Shown here in pieces: positions 33,871 to 41,162 of a stretch of DNA of 64,000 nt. Below the pieces are notes generated by a model that made no database searches, was not told where the DNA came from, and worked only from the letters and a program-made list of their open reading frames with translations. Within the stretch, counting starts at the first letter, position 1; every line of letters begins with the position of its first letter. Made by a program: the position numbers and the translations under genes. The DNA is from Atribacter laminatus (GTDB lineage Bacteria > Atribacterota > Atribacteria > Atribacterales > Atribacteraceae), in NCBI RefSeq assembly GCF_015775515.1, contig NZ_CP065383.1, positions 1,550,001 to 1,614,000 on the forward strand, written 5' to 3'.

Positions 33871-35430
33871 TTGAATTCAGTCGAAAATTTATTTAGTAAA
33901 AATGAAATAAAAACTCTTGAAAATATCATTGATACCGCTATTAAGGTATCAAATGCTCAAACCGGTTCGTTGTTGTTAGCCAGAAATGATGGAAGCTTGT
34001 TTATAGCAGCTGGTAGAGATTTGTTAGATAAGTATATCGGATCACGGGTAGATCTGGATAAAAAAACAGTTTCAGGATATGTGTTTCAAACCGGAAAACC
34101 TCTCATTATCGATGACAACAACATTAGCCAATTTTCTCGCCGTAAAGAGAGAAAGAGCTATTCAATTTCTCTTCCCATCAAAAAAACCACCAATCAGGTA
34201 GTTGGAATTTTAAATTTAAATCGAACGGATAAATCCTTTGAGAAAAAATCTATTCCGCAATTAGAAGCTTTTACTACCAACATTGCGATATTATTAGAAG
34301 AGAATAATCTCCGCCAAGATCGAGAACGGATCATTATTGTTCTTTCGGAGATCATTGAACTCTTTTCATCTTTATGTTGCAATGATACATTTAATGCTGT
34401 TTTTGAGAAAACCTATTATGCGGTGAAGATCTTAACTGGCGTGAAAAAGGCTTCGGTGTTTAGGCTTTCAAAAAAAAGGCCTTATTTCGTTTTTACCAAA
34501 GAATGGCCAAGAAAAATGAATTGGAGGACTTTCGATAGTATAAGTCAACAAGTACAAGACCTTATCGATCATAAAAAAGTGACTCTCATTAGTGGTAAAG
34601 CAAAAACCCAGCTTCTTTTTATTCCTTTAATTTCTGATAATCATCCTCCCTTTTTGTTTATAGGAATTCTTAATAAAGAGATTGATATCATTGATTATTT
34701 AGTTCTTTCCATTATTGAGAATATGGGAAGTTCAACCTTAGAGAATATTACACTCTTTAAAAACAGTAAAAAGCTTACCCAGGAAAAAGAACGTAATCGC
34801 TTAGCAAGAGAACTTCACGACGGATTAGCTCAAATATTAGCATCAACCCAGATTTATTTGCATTTTTTGGAAAATATGGTATCGAAAGAAAACCAGAATG
34901 AAATTGAGATATTAAAAAAAATCAAATCGTTGAATACCTTAGGAATTGAGGAGTCACGCTTTATTCTTTCTGAACTCAAGGGAAAACCGATCACGGCAAG
35001 CCAATTCAAGGAGAAAATCGATGAAATCATCGGTCTTTTTATTGTTCCAGGCAATAAAATTCATATAAATTATCAGGTGGAGCTGGAAGAAATCCCCTAT
35101 CGGATATATAAAATGTTTTTAAAAATATTGCAAGAAATTTTATCAAACATCCAAAAGCATGCTCAAGCTAGTTTAATTAATATTCATATCACCAATAGTA
35201 AACGCCAAATGATTCTTTCCGTAGAAGATAATGGAATAGGTTTTGATCCACAGATTATTGACGAAAAAGGTGCTGAACATTTTGGTTTACAAAACCTTCA
35301 AGAAAGGGTGAGAATTTTAAAGGGGAAATTTATTATTGATAGTAAATCGGGTAGAGGAACGAAAATTATGGTGAAAATTCCTTATGAAGAAAATGATTCA
35401 AGTATAGTCTGGGAAGGATTAGAGAAATGA
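33871..35430 (+). CDS. GAF-domain histidine kinase (NarL/HisKA_3 type)
   Basis: This 519-residue kinase has no membrane segment, so it is cytosolic. Residues 1-145 form a GAF sensor domain (TGSLLLARNDGSLFIAAGRD, SYSISLPIKKTTNQVVGILN); a second GAF-like domain covers about 150-300. The dimerisation domain has the HisKA_3 H-box ERNRLARELHDGLAQILAS with phospho-acceptor His at about residue 316, followed by an ATPase domain with EDNGIGFDP and GRGTKIMVKIP. It starts with TTG 33871 behind AAAGGAGAAG. It overlaps the response-regulator gene by four bases (ATGA), so the two form a classical coupled pair. The signal sensed by GAF is unknown. Confidence 0.93.
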   Translation: MNSVENLFSKNEIKTLENIIDTAIKVSNAQTGSLLLARNDGSLFIAAGRDLLDKYIGSRVDLDKKTVSGYVFQTGKPLIIDDNNISQFSRRKERKSYSISLPIKKTTNQVVGILNLNRTDKSFEKKSIPQLEAFTTNIAILLEENNLRQDRERIIIVLSEIIELFSSLCCNDTFNAVFEKTYYAVKILTGVKKASVFRLSKKRPYFVFTKEWPRKMNWRTFDSISQQVQDLIDHKKVTLISGKAKTQLLFIPLISDNHPPFLFIGILNKEIDIIDYLVLSIIENMGSSTLENITLFKNSKKLTQEKERNRLARELHDGLAQILASTQIYLHFLENMVSKENQNEIEILKKIKSLNTLGIEESRFILSELKGKPITASQFKEKIDEIIGLFIVPGNKIHINYQVELEEIPYRIYKMFLKILQEILSNIQKHAQASLINIHITNSKRQMILSVEDNGIGFDPQIIDEKGAEHFGLQNLQERVRILKGKFIIDSKSGRGTKIMVKIPYEENDSSIVWEGLEK

Positions 35431-36074
35431 AAATACGAATTGCCCTCATAGATGATCATCCAATATTTTTAGCTGGTTTGAAACGGCTTATAGAAAGTAC
35501 TAATTCCTATGAGGTTAGCTCAATTGCTAATAGTTATAAAGAAGCATTAGAAAAGATTGACTTCGATAATGTTGATATTGCTTTAGTTGATGTAAATATG
35601 CCTGGTGCAAATGGTATTGAATTATTAAAAGCTATCAAGCAAAGAAGCAGTGCCTGTAAAGTGGTTATGTTGACAATTGAAGAAGATGAAGAAACAATTT
35701 ACCGAGCTATGAAGGAAGGTGCTCGGGGATATATTTTAAAACAGGATTCTCCCGAACGTTTATTAAAGAGCATCCAAGCCTGTGTAGAGGGAGAAATTCT
35801 GTTAAGCAATCAAATTTATTCAAAAGTAGTCGATAGGATAAAGAAAGTTAGTCCTCCTGAAAGTGCTCAGTCGATAATATTTTCTACTCTAACCGATCGT
35901 GAGATTGAGATTACCCGATTGATTGTTCAAGGAAAAAGTAATCCTGAGATTGCTAAAACTTTATATATAAGCGAGAGTACAGTAAAAAATCATATTAGTA
36001 ATATACTCCATAAACTGGAGATGAAAGACCGGGTAGAATTAGCTATTTTAGCTGTTCGTGAAGGAATTGGATAA
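35427..36074 (+). CDS. LuxR/NarL-family response regulator
   Basis: This 215-residue regulator has an N-terminal receiver domain with the acidic pair DD (residues 9-10), phospho-acceptor D55 in ALVDVNMPG and the conserved lysine in YILKQDS, then a LuxR-type HTH (LTDREIEITRLIVQGKSN.., SESTVKNHISNIL). It overlaps the kinase gene by four bases and is its cognate partner. The regulated genes are not known; the next genes (HAD phosphatase, SLH-like/SPOR protein) are candidates by position only. Confidence 0.93.
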   Translation: MKIRIALIDDHPIFLAGLKRLIESTNSYEVSSIANSYKEALEKIDFDNVDIALVDVNMPGANGIELLKAIKQRSSACKVVMLTIEEDEETIYRAMKEGARGYILKQDSPERLLKSIQACVEGEILLSNQIYSKVVDRIKKVSPPESAQSIIFSTLTDREIEITRLIVQGKSNPEIAKTLYISESTVKNHISNILHKLEMKDRVELAILAVREGIG

Positions 36075-36149
36075 ACCTCTTGACAAACTTGCTATAATTC
36101 CTATGGTTTTGGGGATAAAAATTTTAAAATCTTCGAGGGTGACCTACTT

Positions 36150-36833
36150 ATGTTAAAATCTGTTCTTTTTGATATAGATGGAACAATTACTGATACCAAT
36201 CCAATTTTTTTGGATGCGATCGTTCATACCCATTATGAAATGACCGGTCAACAGAAGAATCGTGAGTATTTTCATTTTTCATTGGGTATTCCCAGCCCAG
36301 TTACCATGGGAATTCTTGAGATTCCTCAGGATATTAGGGTGCCTTACATTCAGAGATGGCAAGAACATATTAAAGAAAAGATGCATGAAGTGGTTCTTTT
36401 CCCAGGGATTGTAACAGTCCTTGAGAGTTTAAAAGAGTGGGGGCTTTCCATGGCTTTGGTAACATCAAAAGTCCGTTCGGAATTTTCCTTTCAGTTTGAT
36501 ACATTTGGGCTGAATCATTTTTTTCAAGTGGTTATCTGCGCTGACGATGCACCTCGTCCCAAACCCAATCCAGACCCGTTGTATGAAGCTTGTTCTCGTT
36601 TGAAGGTGAAACCTCGTGATACTGTTTATGTAGGTGATAGCCGATATGATATCATGGCTGCCAAAGCAGCTGGTATTCCATTTCTTTTTGCCTCCTGGGG
36701 AACAATTGATCCTACTTCGGTTTTAGAACTTCATCCCGATTTTTATCTCAAGGAGCCAATTGAGATTTTAGATGTTGTTCAAAAGAAAACTCAGGTGGAA
36801 GCTCATACCCAATTGAATTACCAGAATATGTAA
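36150..36833 (+). CDS. HAD-superfamily phosphatase (PGP/PpaX-like)
   Basis: This 227-residue hydrolase has HAD motif I DIDGTITDT, motif II VTSK (short form of S/T), motif III lysine in PRPKPNPDPLYEA and motif IV VYVGDSRYDIMAAKAAG. The cap domain lies between I and II. Length and motifs fit phosphoglycolate phosphatases or pyrophosphatase PpaX. It starts at ATG 36150 behind GAGGGTGA, 75 bases after the response regulator and may be cotranscribed with it. It is followed by a terminator hairpin shared with the convergent gene. Confidence 0.88.
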   Translation: MLKSVLFDIDGTITDTNPIFLDAIVHTHYEMTGQQKNREYFHFSLGIPSPVTMGILEIPQDIRVPYIQRWQEHIKEKMHEVVLFPGIVTVLESLKEWGLSMALVTSKVRSEFSFQFDTFGLNHFFQVVICADDAPRPKPNPDPLYEACSRLKVKPRDTVYVGDSRYDIMAAKAAGIPFLFASWGTIDPTSVLELHPDFYLKEPIEILDVVQKKTQVEAHTQLNYQNM

Positions 36834-36836
36834 GAG

Positions 36837-36859
36837 TGTGGAATTCCTTTCCACATTTT
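36837..36859. terminator. Terminator between convergent genes
   Basis: TGTGGAA (36837-36843) and TTCCACA (36849-36855) form a 7-bp stem followed by TTTT on the plus strand, four bases after the HAD stop. Weak but well placed. Confidence 0.6.
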
Positions 36860-38606
36860 ACCTAAGAATTATTGCAGTTGAAATTTTTCTTTCTCCAGTT
36901 AGGTCAGATGGCCAATTAAGAATTTTTCCTTGGAGATAAAAAGTTACCGATCCACCACCATCAAGGTTGAGAGCATCAGACACCTGATAGTGCTTTAATT
37001 CCTCAACTAGCTCAGGTATCGTTAAACCCGAACTATGGCCAGGACGTCGACCATCGACGGCAAGAAAGAGAATTTTTCCATCTTGGGTTTGTCCAATAAC
37101 AGCTCGAGGATGTTTATTTTCGACAATTTCTTTGCGAAATGCACCAAAAGGACCTGCTAAACCATTTTGGAAAAGAAGAGGGCCGCTACTGAGTATGTAT
37201 TCTAATCTCAACCATTTTTCCAAGTCTCCAGTTTCGGGGAGAATAGTCATTTTTACTGATAGAGGAGTTCCAGGATAGAGATTTTGCAGCATCCAACCAG
37301 TTATATCACCTTTTCCTTGAAGAATAAATCCGCCCTTGGGTATCAAGGTTTCACCATTGGTTCGAGATGTAACTTGAATAATACCATTTATCACGACAGT
37401 TTCAACCCCTTGCGTTCGAGGGGTTTTGCCATTATAGCTTTCGTCGAAAATAACAATTTCATCTCCACGATTGGGACGGTTAATCCCATGAATAGTGAAT
37501 CCTTGTTGGTTGGGAAGAGAAGCGGTTGTGTTGAGATGAACCATTCCAAAAACCAATTCTTTATTCTGAGTGATTCCGAATGAATACCACCCTTCTTGGG
37601 GGTCACTTAAAACTTTTCTATTAATCATCAAAAGGCCAATGGGGTCACCTTCTTGACTAAAAAATCCAGCATTAACGGCAAAAAATGCATTTTTTTGATG
37701 GGCAATAATGCTCATTTTTTCCCTTTCAAGAATTTTATCATGAGCAAGGACTACTTCGGGGGTATACGTTGATATATTAGGGTCATATAGTAAAGCTATA
37801 GAAAAAACTGATCCACCTTCAACCTTTGATTGGGGTGTGCTTACCACATTTTTTTGTGCAACCGGAACGCTGGGAAAACCTTGTTTATTGAGTTTGTCTT
37901 GAATTGAGGAAATATCTTGAGCGGGGAAAGGACCAACTCGTACCTTAAATAATGATTGTTCTTCAACAATTGAGGTATTATAACCAAGTTCTTTTAAAAA
38001 AGTTGAAGTATTTTCAGCACGAAATCGCTCGCTGAAAGCACCAACTTGAAGGTAGGCTGTTGGTTCTGAGGAAGATGCCGAAGGGAGAGCAACTGGTTCA
38101 CCAAATCCCCACTTTTTAATCATGAGCATTATTCCTGGTTCTAAGATTTTAGAAGATTCATAATAAAGATTCCCATTTGAATAGGCTTTTAATTTTTCCT
38201 TTAAAAAAGAGAATTCTTGGGGTGTGAGTGGATCGTTAGGTCGGAAAAGACCTTGAGCATCACCGGTAAACAAGGGTGGATTGAGTTGAGTGGAAAGAAT
38301 AACAACCTTTTTTTCGTCTTCATTGAGGTTTTGAATATCCTGGAAAGGGATCGACCCAGCATCAAAATAATCATATAAATCATTATATGAAAGAGCATCG
38401 ATTATAGTTCGAGCAGCATCGAGACGAGTAACGAATTGAGTGTTAGTGCGGTTTTGGCTTATAACGATTGTAGGCCCAAGGATATTTTTTAACGAAATAG
38501 TGAAATCATTCCATGACAATCTTGATTCAGCTGTCAACCCTGGCAAAGAAACGGTAATAACAAGAAATAAAAGAACGATTATATGATGAGTCAAATATTT
38601 TTTCAT
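36858..38606 (-). CDS. Exported SLH-like/SPOR/phosphodiester glycosidase protein
   Basis: This 582-residue exported protein has a signal peptide (KKYLTHHIIVLLFLVITV). Next come about 115 residues that look like degenerate SLH repeats (TRLDAARTIIDALSYNDLYD, FRPNDPLTPQEFSFL), which attach proteins to the cell envelope. A SPOR domain (YLQVGAFSERFRAENTSTFL.., VRVGPFPAQDI) that binds bare glycan strands follows. The C-terminal half is a NAGPA/DUF2233 phosphodiester-glycosidase domain with AVNAGFFS and LNLDGGGSVTFY signatures. This suggests an enzyme anchored at peptidoglycan that cleaves phosphodiester-linked sugars. It starts at ATG 38606 behind AGGGATG. The SLH reading is the least certain part. 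Confidence 0.82.
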   Translation of the reverse strand: MKKYLTHHIIVLLFLVITVSLPGLTAESRLSWNDFTISLKNILGPTIVISQNRTNTQFVTRLDAARTIIDALSYNDLYDYFDAGSIPFQDIQNLNEDEKKVVILSTQLNPPLFTGDAQGLFRPNDPLTPQEFSFLKEKLKAYSNGNLYYESSKILEPGIMLMIKKWGFGEPVALPSASSSEPTAYLQVGAFSERFRAENTSTFLKELGYNTSIVEEQSLFKVRVGPFPAQDISSIQDKLNKQGFPSVPVAQKNVVSTPQSKVEGGSVFSIALLYDPNISTYTPEVVLAHDKILEREKMSIIAHQKNAFFAVNAGFFSQEGDPIGLLMINRKVLSDPQEGWYSFGITQNKELVFGMVHLNTTASLPNQQGFTIHGINRPNRGDEIVIFDESYNGKTPRTQGVETVVINGIIQVTSRTNGETLIPKGGFILQGKGDITGWMLQNLYPGTPLSVKMTILPETGDLEKWLRLEYILSSGPLLFQNGLAGPFGAFRKEIVENKHPRAVIGQTQDGKILFLAVDGRRPGHSSGLTIPELVEELKHYQVSDALNLDGGGSVTFYLQGKILNWPSDLTGERKISTAIILR

Positions 38607-38809
38607 ATTGCATCCCTATTTACTAATATTCTTTTTATAATAAAGTTCCTCATAGGGTAACAAATCCAGTAAAAAAATTCAAACCCAATTTTTATTCCAA
38701 CATCTAATTAGTACTTTTAGCTATGAAAATGGGATTAATGACCTATATAAGTTTAAATTTTTTTTTCCTATAATTTCGATAGTGACGATTATGACAGGAG
38801 GAGATTCAA

Positions 38810-39205
38810 CTGATTACAACAAAAACAAAAACAACCACCAAAAAAATATTTGTTGTTGACGATAACCGTTTTTTTCTTGAAAGTTTGGTGTTCCTCCTCA
38901 ACCGTCAGATCGATATGGATGTTGCGGGAACCCATGATCGGATTCAGGGGGTGTTAGAAAGAATTGAAGCGGTTAAGCCCGATGTAATCATTCTTGATAT
39001 GCGACTCCCCGATGGCGATGGGATTACTTTGCTTCAAAAAATAAAATCAAGCTTTGACATTCCAGTTATCATGCTTACTATGTACGAGGAGCATAAAGAA
39101 CGGGCGGCCAGAGCAGGAGCATTTGCCTATCTTGTCAAAGGAGAAGGTCTCGACCGTCTGTATCAACTTATACGAAAAGCCACTGAATCGTTTGTTAATT
39201 CTTGA
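38810..39205 (+). CDS. Stand-alone response-regulator receiver domain with non-canonical start
   Basis: This protein of about 131 residues is a lone CheY-type receiver with the acidic pocket FVVDDNRFF, phospho-acceptor Asp in VIILDMRLPDGDG and the conserved lysine in AYLVKGEG. It has no output domain. The frame opens at 38795, and the first ATG/GTG/TTG is TTG 38885, which would remove the DD pocket, so initiation must be at CTG 38810 or ATT 38813 behind a strong AGGAGGAG (38796-38803). It ends 245 bases before a c-di-GMP riboswitch. A role in the same signalling circuit is possible but not shown. Confidence 0.75.
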   Translation: MITTKTKTTTKKIFVVDDNRFFLESLVFLLNRQIDMDVAGTHDRIQGVLERIEAVKPDVIILDMRLPDGDGITLLQKIKSSFDIPVIMLTMYEEHKERAARAGAFAYLVKGEGLDRLYQLIRKATESFVNS

Positions 39206-39449
39206 GTTATATATTCTATCTTCTCCCTGCTTTCTAACAAGTTAGTTTTATCTTCTTTTTTTGCTCATTCTCTTTCCTGTATATAAAATACAATGAAAAG
39301 TCATGATTTTGTTTTATCGGAATCCTGAGCACTTACTTTTTTGTAAACCTTTTTAAAATTTAGAGGAAAACTTTTTTTAAAAAATCCTAAAGTATTTTGA
39401 TATTGTTCCGATAATTAATAAAGGACTGGAAATATATATTAGATATATA

Positions 39450-39535
39450 TATTAAAGGCAAACTCTCCGAAAGGGGAGGACGCAAAACCACGAACCTAAA
39501 GCACGAAAGTGCTACGGCAGTCGGGTTGCCGGATC
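39450..39535 (+). promoter_or_regulatory. c-di-GMP-I riboswitch aptamer (GEMM)
   Basis: The leader contains the c-di-GMP-I core in order: AAAGGCAAAC, a P2-type stem CTCTCC/GGGGAG with GAAA tetraloop, GACGCAAA, CCACGAACCTAAAG (the tetraloop receptor side), a GCAC-GAAA-GTGC hairpin, then ACGGCAGTCGGGTTGCCG. These match the conserved ligand-binding elements of the class. It controls the lipoprotein gene at 39613. Confidence 0.9.
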
Positions 39536-39566
39536 GGCATCGAGTTGATCTGTTAAAATGTGCGTC

Positions 39567-39613
39567 ACTCTCAAAAATGATTTCGGAGAAAACTCTGAAG
39601 GAGGCATGAGAGT
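39567..39613 (+). promoter_or_regulatory. Possible ribosome-site hairpin (riboswitch expression platform)
   Basis: ACTCTCA (39567-39573) can pair with TGAGAGT (39607-39613), enclosing the GGAGG ribosome site (39599-39603) and ending on the first base of the TTG start. No terminator hairpin with a T tract is visible, so control of translation is the better reading. Confidence 0.45.
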
Positions 39614-40290
39614 TGAAGCACAAACAGTTACTGCCACTCATCATCTTCGGGCTTCTCCTGATGGTGTTTATCTCTGGTTGTACCAACTTCGTAAACACTC
39701 CGGAAACCGATTTTGGTAATAATAACGCGATAACCAATGTGATTTCTTTAGATAGTTTAGATAAATTTATTGAACGCTCTGATACTAAAATCCTACTTGA
39801 CGTTCCTTTCCTTCCGCAAGTTCCTCCTGGAACCTGGTCAAATACTCGAAATTGTGGTCATACCGTCGCAGTCATGATGAGAGCTTACTATTATGGAATA
39901 GAACCACTTCCAGATCACATCATTCAAGCGGATGATTGGTTGAATGATCGATACGGCCTTCCGATTAACAATTATAATGGTGACTGGACAAACAGTTTTC
40001 AGATCCGTGCTTGGTTAGAAAGTGAAGGAGTCCCAACCAAGGTTGGTATGGGTAATTTAGAAAGAGCTCGGAATATGCTTTCAGAAGGGAAACCATTTTT
40101 AGCTGCAGTATATTCTAATATGAATCCGAATGGTGGCGCCAAACATGCTATGTTAGTAATCGGAATCGACTCCGCCAATGTATATGTCAACGATCCGGGT
40201 AAGGTTAATGGTGCCAACAATTCCTATACCATTAATCAATTCCTTTCAGCTTGGGGCGCACAAGGCAATTGGTATGTGGCATTGGATTAA
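39613..40290 (+). CDS. C39-like cysteine peptidase lipoprotein under c-di-GMP control
   Basis: This 225-residue lipoprotein has a signal peptide ending in the lipobox ISGC (lipid-bearing Cys23). The rest is a papain-like C39 fold: Cys81 in RNCGHTVAVMM as likely nucleophile, His178 in AKHAMLVIGID and Asn/Asp in YVNDPGK as the other catalytic residues. Such C39-like proteins process or bind peptides outside the membrane. It starts with TTG 39613, nine bases after GGAGG. The c-di-GMP-I riboswitch upstream suggests a link to surface attachment. It is followed by a strong terminator, so it is a single-gene unit. Confidence 0.85.
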   Translation: MKHKQLLPLIIFGLLLMVFISGCTNFVNTPETDFGNNNAITNVISLDSLDKFIERSDTKILLDVPFLPQVPPGTWSNTRNCGHTVAVMMRAYYYGIEPLPDHIIQADDWLNDRYGLPINNYNGDWTNSFQIRAWLESEGVPTKVGMGNLERARNMLSEGKPFLAAVYSNMNPNGGAKHAMLVIGIDSANVYVNDPGKVNGANNSYTINQFLSAWGAQGNWYVALD

Positions 40291-40377
40291 TTAAATCATA
40301 GATTGATTTTTAACTTCTTAGTTATATTTACGCTTTTATTTTGAATTGACCTGCGGTTTTCTATCTTCAAATTTACC

Positions 40378-40415
40378 AAGGCGATGGCTTTTAGACCATC
40401 GCCTTTTGTTTTTTT
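40378..40415 (+). terminator. Rho-independent terminator
   Basis: AAGGCGATGG (40378-40387) pairs with CCATCGCCTT (40396-40405), followed by TTGTTTTTTTT. It ends the C39-like lipoprotein unit. Confidence 0.9.
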
Positions 40416-40489
40416 TAGCCTTTGTTGAACAATTACTTACTCACTCCTGCCAGATTTTCTTCCATTTTTTTTAAGATGCAACAGGTTAT

Positions 40490-41030
40490 CTATTGAAAAT
40501 ACACGGGCATGATAAATCAAGCCCCTACAAAAGATTTAAAAGTTGTAGGGGTGCAATTCATTGCGCCCGTTTTCCATTTAATGTAGCGACATGCCATGGC
40601 ATGTCGAATCTTTGTTTTCTCCCCCATCTAAACCTTCCCCGTTTTTTCTTTTTTTCCCTCTCCCCTGGTGGGAGAGAATTAAGGTGAGGGGGGAAATTGT
40701 ATACCACGTCGAGCTTTTATTTAAAAATTCCAAACCTGAATATGAATCTGAACTTTGATCCTCATCCTTCCCTTCCCCCATCAAGGGAGAAGGAACTCTG
40801 ACTCGTCATTGCGAGACCTCGTTTTTTGAGGTCGTGGCAATCTTATGAGTTTAATTTTTTTTATTCCTCTCCTTTTAGATAAAGGGAGCTTGAGAAGGAT
40901 TGTTTTTTTTTCCAGTACTTTCAAACCCCCCTAATCCCCTTTGCTAAAGAAGGAGATTCATTTCTGAATAGGTGTTTTCATCTTCATCTAGTGCTGCTAA
41001 GCAGCATGAAGGTTTGTAGAATTCAAGGGA
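40490..41030. repeat. Block of dispersed palindromic repeats
   Basis: In order: family G (GATAAATCAAGCCCC, about 40511), a GGGGTGCAATTCATTGCGCCC palindrome (about 40548), family E (CGACATGCCATGGCATGTCG, about 40587), family B in reverse (CTCCCCTGGTGGGAGAG.., about 40661), family A in reverse (CATCAAGGGAGAAGGAACTC, about 40779), family C in reverse (GTCATTGCGAGACCTCG.., about 40805), family F and family H (CATCTAGTGCTGCTAAGCAG, about 40985). No gene is seen between 40290 and 41163. Confidence 0.75.
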
Positions 41031-41162
41031 ATATTGCCATTGTAGTTTATAAAAATAGTACCACTGGTTGGTAAAAATAGGCATGATTTCCTATATCCGA
41101 TTCATCTCTCCTCAACTAATCTATACCAAGAAATCTAATTATCCCGAGAGGAGGGATTATTC

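Noticed and set aside
36080-36098. TTGACA followed by TATAAT upstream of the HAD phosphatase gene
   Set aside because: The spacer is only 7 bases, far from the 16-18 needed; the two boxes do not form a normal promoter, though TATAAT alone might be used.
41035-41162. A second c-di-GMP riboswitch ahead of the large lipoprotein
   Set aside because: None of the GEMM core elements (GGCAAA, GACGCAAA, CCTAAA) is present in this leader.
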